From JBOFCS01 sp051646185 (GTDB lineage Bacteria > Actinomycetota > Actinomycetes > Mycobacteriales > Mycobacteriaceae), in the NCBI GenBank assembly GCA_051646185.1, contig JBOFCS010000200.1:1-44364 (forward strand): a stretch of DNA of 44,364 bases, written 5' to 3'. Both the position numbers and the translations under genes were made by a program. The notes under the pieces are model-generated. The model ran no database searches. It was not told where the DNA came from and saw only the letters and a list, made by a program, of their open reading frames with translations. Numbering within the stretch: the first letter of the stretch is position 1; every line of letters starts with the position of its first letter. Below, in pieces: positions 8,685-16,195 of the stretch.

Positions 8685-9752
8685 ATGCCAACCACACAAT
8701 CACGAAAGTTTCCTCGCAGAAACTATTTTGGCATAGCTCTACTGGCAATAGCCTTAGCCGGTTGTTCGAGCGATAACACTTCTCAAACAGTCACTTCGCA
8801 AACACCACAGGCCACCATTGACCTGCAAGCGCACCGGGGTGGGCGCGGGATGACAATTGAAGAATCTCTACCAGGTTTCGCTAAAGCCTTGGAACTTGGG
8901 GTAAGCACCCTGGAACTTGATATTGTGCTCACCAAAGATAACGTTCCACTCATCTGGCATGATCCGATAATTCTTGATACTAAATGTACTGATACTAAAC
9001 CTATTACAGATGGCGATAGCCAGTACCCCTACGTTGGGAAAATAGTGCATGACCTCACTAACGCACAAATTCAGATGCTCGATTGCGGTAGCAAAACTTT
9101 AGAAAATTTTCCTGAGCAGCAAGCTATTCCGGGAAATAAAGTAGCAACACTTCCCCAACTTTTTGAACTAGTACAGTCATATCATGCAGACATACGCTTC
9201 AATATTGAGACAAAAATTGAAGCAGAAAAACCTGAGCAGTCTGCATCACCACAAGAATTTGTCAACGTAATTCTCAATGCCATACGATCGGCTAACGTCC
9301 TCAATAAAGTTAGCATCCAAAGTTTTGACTGGCGCACCTTTGCCTTAGTGAAAAAAGCTGAACCATCAATCCCACTAGTCGCGCTCTACGATGAGACAAC
9401 TTTCACTCCAGGCTCACTCTGGCTCGGGGGTATCAATTTTGATACCTACCACAATGATCCGATCGGAGCGGCCGTAGCTTTAGGGGCCAACGTAATATCA
9501 CCTGGCTACTCAAACCCCTACGGAGCGAAAGTTGGCGAACCTGGGTTTGCGCTCATTGCCGACCGCGAGTATGTCCAAAAAGCTCATCATGCCGGAATAA
9601 AAGTTATTCCCTGGACCATCAACGATAAAGCAACTATTGCCGCACAAATTGATACCGGAGTAGACGGTGTTATTACCGACTACCCCGACCGAATGCGAGA
9701 AGTACTTAAAGAAAAAAGCCTAACCCTACCCACTGCTTACTCGGCTCCTTGA
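8685..9752 (+). CDS. Glycerophosphodiester phosphodiesterase lipoprotein
   Basis: A 355-residue GDPD-family enzyme. Seen: basic N-terminus, hydrophobic segment and lipobox LAGC (cysteine 27); LQAHRGGRGMTIEESLPGF (catalytic HRG and metal glutamate), LELDIVLTKDNVPLIWHDP (metal E-x-D and second catalytic His), then NIETKIEAE, VSIQSFDWRTF and VIPWTINDKATIAAQIDTGV near the end, all standard GDPD blocks around a TIM barrel. It hydrolyses glycerophosphodiesters to glycerol 3-phosphate and an alcohol, here at the cell surface, providing carbon or phosphate from lipid headgroups. RRNYFG before the hydrophobic stretch might suggest Tat export, but the full Tat consensus is not present. Monocistronic. 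Confidence 0.9.
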   Translation: MPTTQSRKFPRRNYFGIALLAIALAGCSSDNTSQTVTSQTPQATIDLQAHRGGRGMTIEESLPGFAKALELGVSTLELDIVLTKDNVPLIWHDPIILDTKCTDTKPITDGDSQYPYVGKIVHDLTNAQIQMLDCGSKTLENFPEQQAIPGNKVATLPQLFELVQSYHADIRFNIETKIEAEKPEQSASPQEFVNVILNAIRSANVLNKVSIQSFDWRTFALVKKAEPSIPLVALYDETTFTPGSLWLGGINFDTYHNDPIGAAVALGANVISPGYSNPYGAKVGEPGFALIADREYVQKAHHAGIKVIPWTINDKATIAAQIDTGVDGVITDYPDRMREVLKEKSLTLPTAYSAP

Positions 9753-9776
9753 GCTGTTCTAGGTCAACAGTTCTCG

Positions 9777-11003
9777 CTACTGCTCTAACGCAGGAAATCC
9801 ACCATCGGACAGGGCTTGAGAAATAATTCCGAGCGCTTGTGGTCCAACGCCGTGCAGAGCTGCCAAGGTAGATTGTGGTAGTCCAGCCAGCTGCTCAAGC
9901 CTCTGATACCCGGCCGCCTGTAGTGCTCGGGTTGCCGGTGCTCCAATACCCTGCGGTAACCCGGGCTCGAGAACAGCTGTCCGGTCTTTGTCCTTACTTG
10001 GCTGAACTCGTTTCGGCTCCCCCGGCATTTTAGGGTAGTTCGGCGGATACGGTAGGTCACCAAGACCATTGGACGTATCTCGATCTGACATCTCTAATAG
10101 TAAATCTATGGAAAACTGCTCGCTGCCAATAATTTCCATCGGGTCACCCCGTTCAGCAACCAAACCTGGAACAGTGTGGATGGTAAAATCATCGGGTTCT
10201 GCGCTAGCTAACTCTTCCCAGGTTAACGGTGTGGACACGGTAGCGCGCGCGGTTGGCCGAACAGAATAAGCAGCCGCCATCGTACGATCGCGAGCATTTT
10301 GATTGAAATCAATGAAAATGCGCTCCCCTCGTTCTTCCTTCCACCAGGAAGTTGTCACAAGTGACGGTGCCAGCCGTTTCAACTCTCTTGCTAAAGCTAT
10401 CCCAGCTCTTCTCACTTCGGTAAAATTCCAATGACTTTCAATCGAAATATAGATATGAATCCCACGTCCACCTGAGGTTTTCGGAAAACCTTTTAATCCA
10501 AGTGCGGCAAGCAACGGTTGGACTATCTCCAAAGCAACAACCCTGGCCTCGGTAAAACCGGTCCCAGGTTGAGGGTCCAAATCTATTCGTAACTCGTTCG
10601 GATTATTCATTATTGGACAACTCACCTGCCAAGGATGGAAAGTAACGGTACCCATCTGTGCTGCCCACACAATACTGGCTGCATTTGTTACCCGAAGAAC
10701 ATCAGCAGTACGCCCCGAAGGGAAGGTCACATTGCAGGTTTCCAGATACTCGGGGTGCTTGGCAGCTATTCTTTTTTGATAAATTTCTTCCCCACCAATG
10801 CCATCGGGAAAACGTTGCAAATGTGTCGGCCGATCTCTCAGCGCGCGCAACAGTGGTCCCGTCACTGCCATTTTCTGGTAATACTCCACCAGATTCTGCT
10901 TAGTCCCGCGCTCCCCCAGCGCTGGAAAATACATCTTATCTGGGCTTGATAAGCGAACCGCTGTCCCAGCTACATCAAGTTCGATTGCGGGGGCTTTTGA
11001 CAT
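9777..11003 (-). CDS. LigD-type primase-polymerase with C-terminal helix-hairpin-helix
   Basis: A 408-residue archaeo-eukaryotic primase-like polymerase. Seen: LRIDLDPQPGTGF with metal aspartates 141 and 143, TSGGRGIHIYIS (177-183, the SGGxGxH nucleotide motif) and FIDFNQNARDRT with the third acidic residue at 232. Family knowledge: in M. tuberculosis the standalone Rv3730c (PrimPol-C) works with LigC in gap-filling excision repair and prefers ribonucleotides. The upstream ligase overlaps its start by one base (TGATG), so both are made together. Odd: after a basic linker (about 320-345) the last 55 residues contain GIGAPATRALQAAGY and LHGVGPQALG, a helix-hairpin-helix-like DNA-binding tail not in the mycobacterial relative (346 residues as I recall). 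Confidence 0.88.
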   Translation of the reverse strand: MSKAPAIELDVAGTAVRLSSPDKMYFPALGERGTKQNLVEYYQKMAVTGPLLRALRDRPTHLQRFPDGIGGEEIYQKRIAAKHPEYLETCNVTFPSGRTADVLRVTNAASIVWAAQMGTVTFHPWQVSCPIMNNPNELRIDLDPQPGTGFTEARVVALEIVQPLLAALGLKGFPKTSGGRGIHIYISIESHWNFTEVRRAGIALARELKRLAPSLVTTSWWKEERGERIFIDFNQNARDRTMAAAYSVRPTARATVSTPLTWEELASAEPDDFTIHTVPGLVAERGDPMEIIGSEQFSIDLLLEMSDRDTSNGLGDLPYPPNYPKMPGEPKRVQPSKDKDRTAVLEPGLPQGIGAPATRALQAAGYQRLEQLAGLPQSTLAALHGVGPQALGIISQALSDGGFPALEQ

Positions 11004-12076
11004 CAGAGCGCTCCTTCATCCTTCATGACAGCTGATCCAGTAATAAGTACCTCAGAAAAATCGTAACGCGCGGGAATTTCTAGTTGGTCATAAGTACAGC
11101 TGGCAGGCTCCCGATCGGGACGCCACCGTAAAAATCGCACAGCATGCCGGAACCTATCACCCTCCATCTGGTCATAGCCCACCTCAACAACCAGCTCAGG
11201 ACGCAGCGGAACCCACTGCCGTTCCGTGCTGGTTTTCCACCGGTTCCCTTCACCCTCCTGCACTACATTGTCACCAAGCAATAAGGGCTGTAGGAGTTCA
11301 AAAATTTCCACTCGCTTTGCTGCGGTAAACGCAGAGGCTCCTCCCACCATTGTTAATTCGTTATCTGCGAAGAGCCCTAACAAGATTGACCCAATACCTG
11401 GGGAACTCTTGTGCAGCCGATACCCCATTACTACACAATCAGCCGTTCGTGAATGCTTTATTTTCATCATCTCGCGTTTATTAGAAAGATATTGTCCTGA
11501 AAGATTTTTTGCGATAATTCCGTCCAACCCAGCGCCTTCAAAGGTAGTGAACCAGTCTTGGGCTTGATCGGAATCCGTGGTGGCTGCTGTGGCACGACAA
11601 TGCTGCCCTGAGGCAAGAACCTGCACTAGTATTTGACGTCTTTCGCTCAGCGGCTTGCCGCAGAAATCTTCATCATCAAGGGCAAGCATGTCAAAACCAA
11701 TAAACTGCGACGGGCTTTCTTTCGACAACAAAGCAACCCGACTCGCTGCAGGATGGACCCTGGCGGAAAGTGAATCCCAATCTGGCCGAATCTTGCCACC
11801 AGTATTTCTGGGAACAACTAATTCCCCGTCAACCACACAACGTTCAGGAAGTTCCCGCCGAACAGTGTCCACCATTTCTGGGAAATACCGTGAAAGATCT
11901 TTACCACTACGGGAGCAGAGAAAAACTTCCGGCCCATCTCGGAAAATTAGAGTGCGAAAACCATCCCATTTAGGTTCATACAGCCATTTCAGAGGCCCTT
12001 TGGTTGGCTGTTCCGGAATTTTTGTTGCCGCCTTTGCCAGCATCGGCAATAACGGCGGAGTCAGTGGTAGTTGCAC
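11003..12076 (-). CDS. ligC: ATP-dependent DNA ligase, LigC type
   Basis: A 357-residue ligase. Seen: motif I YEPKWDGFR with the AMP-accepting lysine at 36, RSGKDLSRYFPE, GELVV (motif III area), LDGIIAKNL (motif IV), KIKHSRTADCVVMGYR (motif V) and a C-terminal OB-fold with FRHAVRFLRWRPDREP (motif VI). It seals nicks using ATP. The size matches freestanding LigC rather than multi-domain LigD. It forms a two-gene unit with the PrimPol by TGATG overlap. No ku gene is present in the window, so a role in short-patch or gap repair is more likely than a dedicated end-joining operon, though ku could be elsewhere. Divergent from gluQ. Confidence 0.9.
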   Translation of the reverse strand: MQLPLTPPLLPMLAKAATKIPEQPTKGPLKWLYEPKWDGFRTLIFRDGPEVFLCSRSGKDLSRYFPEMVDTVRRELPERCVVDGELVVPRNTGGKIRPDWDSLSARVHPAASRVALLSKESPSQFIGFDMLALDDEDFCGKPLSERRQILVQVLASGQHCRATAATTDSDQAQDWFTTFEGAGLDGIIAKNLSGQYLSNKREMMKIKHSRTADCVVMGYRLHKSSPGIGSILLGLFADNELTMVGGASAFTAAKRVEIFELLQPLLLGDNVVQEGEGNRWKTSTERQWVPLRPELVVEVGYDQMEGDRFRHAVRFLRWRPDREPASCTYDQLEIPARYDFSEVLITGSAVMKDEGAL

Positions 12077-12128
12077 CGTTCCATAGTGAACTATTGCACC
12101 TTAAATAGACACCGCAAAGAATAAAATA

Positions 12129-13109
12129 ATGCAAAACAGTGCACAATACATTCCGATGACTGCACCCTCTGACTCACCGCAACCTCGCCCATCTCACCCT
12201 GCTGGGCGGTTTGCCCCCAGTCCCTCGGGTGATTTGCATATCGGTAATCTCCGCACCGCTGTGCTTGCCTGGTTATTTGCCCGCAGCAGCGGGCGAAGAT
12301 TTTTCTTGAGATTTGAAGATCTCGACCGGGTTTCTCCTGGTGCACAAGAAAGCCACCTTGCTGATCTTCAAGCGCTCGGCATCGGCATCGATGGTGGGAT
12401 AACTCAACAGTCACAACGACTTCCACTATACGAACATGCAATTAATACTCTCATTTCCGCCGGATTAACCTATGAATGTTACTGCAGCAGAAAGGAAATA
12501 CAGCAATCAGCAAGTGCGCCACATGGACCAGATGGTAGCTATCCCGGCACCTGTCGAACCTTAAGTTCAACACAGCAGCAGTCCAAGAGAAAAGCAGGAC
12601 GAGCACCGGCCCTACGGCTTCGGTCTCATACCCCCCAGTTCACCATTAATGACTACTTTCGAGGTGAACACACCGGAATAGTTGATGACTTTGTGCTACG
12701 CCGAAATGATGGCATACCTGCTTACAATTTGGCTGTTGTTGTCGACGATGCCGAACAAGGCATTGACCAAGTAGTTCGCGGAGATGATCTGCTCTCCTCG
12801 ACGCCACGCCAAGCTTATTTGGCCACATTGCTAGGTTATTCGGCTCCAACATATGTACATGTTCCCTTGGCCCTGAACAATACTGGTGATCGACTTGCCA
12901 AACGAGATGGATCTGTCACGCTCAGCGATCTTGCCGCGCAAGGCTGCTCGGCTCAAGAAGCACTTGGGCTGATGGCAGTATCACTCAATCTTGCTAGCCC
13001 TAGTGAAAAAGTAAGCATGTCAACCCTGCTTGAGCGTTTCAATCCCCACCAACTACCCCAGCACCCTTGGTACTTTTTAGCTGACAATGATCACAGTAAT
13101 TTGATGTAA
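12129..13109 (+). CDS. gluQ: Glutamyl-Q tRNA(Asp) synthetase
   Basis: A 326-residue shortened glutamyl-tRNA synthetase paralogue. Seen: GRFAPSPSGDLHIGNLRTAV (HIGH-type motif HIGN at 37-40), a zinc site with cysteines 117 and 119 plus YPGTC (Tyr 138, Cys 142), spacing like E. coli GluQ-RS, IVDDFVLRRNDGIPAYNLAVVVDD, and RLAKRDG in place of KMSKS. The anticodon-binding domain of true GltX is missing. It attaches glutamate to the cyclopentenediol of queuosine at position 34 of tRNA-Asp. The start may be the ATG at 12129 or at 12156. The queuosine transporter and Tgt lie 1-2 kb downstream, so the neighbourhood deals with one modification. Confidence 0.9.
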   Translation: MQNSAQYIPMTAPSDSPQPRPSHPAGRFAPSPSGDLHIGNLRTAVLAWLFARSSGRRFFLRFEDLDRVSPGAQESHLADLQALGIGIDGGITQQSQRLPLYEHAINTLISAGLTYECYCSRKEIQQSASAPHGPDGSYPGTCRTLSSTQQQSKRKAGRAPALRLRSHTPQFTINDYFRGEHTGIVDDFVLRRNDGIPAYNLAVVVDDAEQGIDQVVRGDDLLSSTPRQAYLATLLGYSAPTYVHVPLALNNTGDRLAKRDGSVTLSDLAAQGCSAQEALGLMAVSLNLASPSEKVSMSTLLERFNPHQLPQHPWYFLADNDHSNLM

Positions 13110-13206
13110 CACGTGGGTATTGCTTCCCAAGCTTCTCACGAGTAGGTAGGCTAGGTCCTGTTCGAGTGTGCACAACACCTTCACCAACCTTGACTTAGGG
13201 GAAAAC

Positions 13207-14046
13207 ATGACCGGACCGAACGACCCATATAATCCACTTCCTTCGGACCCTTCAGGAAATCCTGGTGGGTACAACCCCGGCTACCAGGGCGTTCCTCCAC
13301 AGCAACCGTTTAACCCCGCTCCTGGTTACGGCGCACCCAACTACGGCGTACCCAACTATCCCGCTCCTGGTTACGGCGCACCCAACTATCCCGCTCCTGG
13401 TTACGGCGCACCCAACTACGGATCGCCTGCACCTGGACCCTTCGATATGGGCCAAGCAATCTCTTACGGTTTCAATAAATTCAAAGAAAACGCCTTGTTT
13501 TGGGTTGTCAGCATCCTTGTTGTCGCCATAGTTTCCATTGTCCTTAATGCATTAGCTAACTCAATCGATAGTTTCTTTATTTCACTAGCCGCCGGAGTTA
13601 TTCTGGGCGTCGGCGGGGCAATAGTTGGTGCCGCTTTTGTTCAGGCTGCGCTGAGCGAAGTAGATGGTATTAAACCAACGTTCGCTTCGTTGCTAGAAGT
13701 GAAAAATATTGGTGCGGTAGTTGTTGCTGCTATTGTTCTCAACATAGCTACAACTATTGGGTTTATCTTGTTGATTATTCCGGGTATCATTGTGGCATTT
13801 TTGACACATTGGACCATTCAATTTGTTGTTGATCAGAATCATGATGCGATCACCGCGATTAAATCCAGTGTCAGTATTATCTCAGACAATGTAGGCGCAC
13901 TCCTACCTCTTGCACTCGTACTGGTGCTCATCAACCTCGGTGGCGCGCTGCTTTGTGGGCTTGGGCTGCTTGTGACTGTTCCATTGACGATCATCACTTC
14001 CAGCTACGCCTACCGAATTTTTACTGGACGCGGCGTACCTGCCTAA
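13207..14046 (+). CDS. Pro/Gly/Tyr-rich multi-pass membrane protein
   Basis: The ATG at 13207 has a good ribosome site (AGGGGA), giving 279 residues; an upstream GTG at 13168 is possible but less likely. The N-terminal 75 residues are a cytoplasmic-looking tail of PAPGYGAPNY repeats. Then come about five or six hydrophobic segments (roughly 93-113, 120-145, 165-195, 230-268) with the glycines and prolines of integral membrane proteins such as the DUF975-like or glycerophosphoryl-diester-phosphodiesterase membrane-domain group (IIPGIIVAFLTHWTIQFVVD is typical). Pro-rich-tailed versions are common in Mycobacteriales and of unknown function. It sits between gluQ and the queuosine transporter and may simply be a neighbour. 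Confidence 0.75.
   Translation: MTGPNDPYNPLPSDPSGNPGGYNPGYQGVPPQQPFNPAPGYGAPNYGVPNYPAPGYGAPNYPAPGYGAPNYGSPAPGPFDMGQAISYGFNKFKENALFWVVSILVVAIVSIVLNALANSIDSFFISLAAGVILGVGGAIVGAAFVQAALSEVDGIKPTFASLLEVKNIGAVVVAAIVLNIATTIGFILLIIPGIIVAFLTHWTIQFVVDQNHDAITAIKSSVSIISDNVGALLPLALVLVLINLGGALLCGLGLLVTVPLTIITSSYAYRIFTGRGVPA
13315..13419 (+). repeat. Coding tandem repeat, 30-base units built from 15-base halves
   Basis: Three nearly identical 30-base units (13315-13344, 13360-13389, 13390-13419) encode PAPGYGAPNY; a 15-base half unit (13345-13359, GVPNY) sits between the first two. The units differ at one base (C/T), so the array is recent and could change length by slippage. Confidence 0.9.
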
Positions 14047-14059
14047 CCTTATCTCTGCA

Positions 14060-14117
14060 CCTCAGGCGTGAGTCCACGATAAACGGATTCGCGCCTGAGG
14101 CGTATTTAATGCTTTTA
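14060..14117 (+). terminator. Terminator after the membrane protein gene
   Basis: CCTCAGGCG (14060-14068) pairs perfectly with CGCCTGAGG (14092-14100), followed by a T-rich stretch. It stands 14 bases after the stop at 14046 and 25 bases before the next gene, so the transporter has its own promoter, probably within the T-rich bases. Confidence 0.65.
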
Positions 14118-14125
14118 TTATCGGC

Positions 14126-14857
14126 GTGACATTAAGCAAAGAACTGCCTAACACCAACGCCCACCCTTCCTACGCCAGCCTCATGCGGAGCTACTATCCG
14201 CTGGTACTGACACTTTTCACCGCCGTTGTATTGATTTCTAATATCACGGCCACCAAGGGTGTTGCCTTCTTTGCCGATAAAGAATTTTCTCTGGGTATTT
14301 TTCAAATTCTCCCCATCAATACCGATGGTGCTTTTTTTCTTTTTCCTCTGGCCTACATTCTTGGCGATGTCCTCAGCGAAGTTTATGGATTTAAAGCAAC
14401 CCGTCGAGCTATTTATCTTGGCTTTGGTATCGCACTGTTGGCTTCAGCAACTTTCTGGTTTGCGATTAACTTGCCGGTGATGGAAGGCTATAGCGGGCAA
14501 GAAGCTTTCCGTACCGTACTAGGGCCTGTGCCACGTTTTCTTGGCGCAGGTTTGGCGGCCTATCTTGCCGGGCAATTCTTAAACTCCTACGTTCTGGTGA
14601 AAATTAAAGAACGCACCGGGGAACGTCTACTCTGGGTACGGTTGCTTGGTTCCACCGTGGTCGCAGAGTTTGTGGACACCTTAATCTTCTGTTCCATTGT
14701 GGCAACTGCCATTGGAATCACTGATTGGAAAGGCTTTGTCAACTACGTCATCGTTGGCTTCCTATGGAAAACCCTTGCTGAAGTTCTGGTTTTGCCTTTC
14801 ACTTACCGCGTCATCGCAGTGATCAAAAAGCTGGAGCCAAGCTACCAAACCGCTTAA
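14126..14857 (+). CDS. Queuosine precursor transporter, YhhQ/QPTR family
   Basis: A 243-residue membrane protein with six predicted membrane helices (about 25-45, 60-85, 92-115, 135-155, 175-200, 208-230). Seen: FPLAYILGDVLSEVYGFKATRRAIYLGF and VAEFVDTLIFCSIVATAIG, the signature segments of the YhhQ/DUF165 family. E. coli YhhQ takes up preQ0 and preQ1, and relatives in other bacteria bring in queuine or queuosine. The GTG start at 14126 lacks a ribosome site but a TATTAT or TTTATT box lies a few bases upstream, consistent with a leaderless message. It converges on tgt with 4 bases between stops and follows gluQ, so its substrate is probably the base inserted by Tgt. Confidence 0.9.
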   Translation: MTLSKELPNTNAHPSYASLMRSYYPLVLTLFTAVVLISNITATKGVAFFADKEFSLGIFQILPINTDGAFFLFPLAYILGDVLSEVYGFKATRRAIYLGFGIALLASATFWFAINLPVMEGYSGQEAFRTVLGPVPRFLGAGLAAYLAGQFLNSYVLVKIKERTGERLLWVRLLGSTVVAEFVDTLIFCSIVATAIGITDWKGFVNYVIVGFLWKTLAEVLVLPFTYRVIAVIKKLEPSYQTA

Positions 14858-14861
14858 CTGC

Positions 14862-16097
14862 TTAAGGTTTGCCGTAGTAATTACCTAAAACTTCAGCACG
14901 TAAATCAGTGAAATAACCCCCGGGAATGCTTGCCCGAATCTGATCGACCAACCGAACGATAAACCGCTCATTGTGGATGGTGCACAGAGTAGAAGCAAGC
15001 ATTTCTTTAGCTTTAAACAAGTGATGAAGGTAAGCACGGGTGTAATGAGCACAGGTGTAACAATCACAGTTTTCATCAATCGGGGTAAAATCACGCCTAA
15101 ACTTTGCGGTATTAATATTAAAACGCCCGTTTGGCGAGTAAATTGCCGCATTGCGCGCTACTCGAGAAGGCGAAACACAGTCAAAAGTATCTGCACCATT
15201 TTCGATAGCCACAAAAAGATCATCCGGCTCACTAATACCTAGCATATGTCGTGGCTTATGTTCGGGTAACTCCTCATTCACCCATTGAACAATGGTACCT
15301 AAGTTTTGCTTTTCCAGGGCTCCGCCAATCCCATAACCATCAAAACCACGCCCAGTTTCTCCGGTAATACTTTCCAAATCCCTCGCTGCCTTGCGGCGTA
15401 AATCCTCATACTGAGCACCCTGCACTACCCCAAAAAGAGCTTGATAGGGTTTACTGCTGCGCTCTACTGTGAGCTTTTCATGTTCTGCAATACACCGGAT
15501 CGCCCAAGACTGTGTTCGGTCTACCGAAAGTTCTTGGTAACGACGAGTGTTCATTAATGTTGTAAGTTCGTCAAAGGCAAACATAATATCAGCACCCAGT
15601 TGATGCTGAATCTGCATAGAAACCTCAGGAGTAAATCGGTGTTTCGAACCATTAAGATGAGACTTAAAGGTCACCCCATCATCATCAACGATGGCAAGGC
15701 GTTCCTTACCCGCAGCCATCACATCATCTGATTGCACACCAACAGCTTCCATTGCTAATACTTTTTTAAAACCCACGCCCAACGACAGCACCTGAAACCC
15801 CCCGCTATCAGTAAATGTTGGACCATCCCAATTCATAAAAGCAGCAAGACCACCGGCCTCATCCACCACATCGGGGCCAGGTTGCAAATAAAGATGGTAA
15901 GCATTAGATAACACTGCCTGGGCACCAAGAGATTTCATTGCTTCAGGAAGGACTGCCTTCACCGTAGCTTTGGTGCCTACTGCAATAAAAGCTGGGGTAT
16001 GTATGTCACCATGCGGGGTATGAATAACACCGGTGCGACCAAGGCGGTCCTCAAGACGACTGTCGATGCTAAAAAAGGGTTCAGTAGGTTCTGACAC
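14862..16097 (-). CDS. tgt: tRNA-guanine transglycosylase with altered substrate pocket
   Basis: A 411-residue Tgt. Seen: FTDSGGFQVLSLG (Asp 97, base), GVVQGAQYEDLRRKA, DTFDCVSPSRVARN (nucleophile Asp 306) and the zinc site C344, C346, C349 and H375. It swaps guanine 34 of GUN-anticodon tRNAs for a 7-deazaguanine base. The pocket differs from classical preQ1 enzymes: FDEL (176-178) where Zymomonas Tgt has D156-E-C158, and GGALE (258-262) where it has GGLAV ending in V233. The Cys and Val positions govern whether the bulkier queuine fits, so direct queuine salvage is a reasonable inference. GTG start at 16097. A 16-base perfect inverted repeat lies 25-76 bases upstream. Confidence 0.93.
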   Translation of the reverse strand: MSEPTEPFFSIDSRLEDRLGRTGVIHTPHGDIHTPAFIAVGTKATVKAVLPEAMKSLGAQAVLSNAYHLYLQPGPDVVDEAGGLAAFMNWDGPTFTDSGGFQVLSLGVGFKKVLAMEAVGVQSDDVMAAGKERLAIVDDDGVTFKSHLNGSKHRFTPEVSMQIQHQLGADIMFAFDELTTLMNTRRYQELSVDRTQSWAIRCIAEHEKLTVERSSKPYQALFGVVQGAQYEDLRRKAARDLESITGETGRGFDGYGIGGALEKQNLGTIVQWVNEELPEHKPRHMLGISEPDDLFVAIENGADTFDCVSPSRVARNAAIYSPNGRFNINTAKFRRDFTPIDENCDCYTCAHYTRAYLHHLFKAKEMLASTLCTIHNERFIVRLVDQIRASIPGGYFTDLRAEVLGNYYGKP

Positions 16098-16121
16098 TCG
16101 TTTATTCTGCGCTACTTACTA

Positions 16122-16173
16122 TTGTGGGTTGTTAACGGCCCTAGGCAAAACCGAGATCGTTAACAACCCACAA
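16122..16173. repeat. Perfect 16-base inverted repeat upstream of tgt
   Basis: TTGTGGGTTGTTAACG (16122-16137) and its exact complement (16158-16173) flank a 20-base loop. It lies between the stop of the MMPL gene (16196) and the start of tgt (16097), both minus strand. No T run follows on the minus strand, so it may be a U-less terminator of the exporter or an operator for tgt. Confidence 0.8.
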
Positions 16174-16195
16174 ACAGTAATAAGCTAACCAGTTA

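Noticed and set aside
13315..13419. Possible CRISPR array
   Set aside because: Repeats are adjacent, in frame and coding, without spacers.
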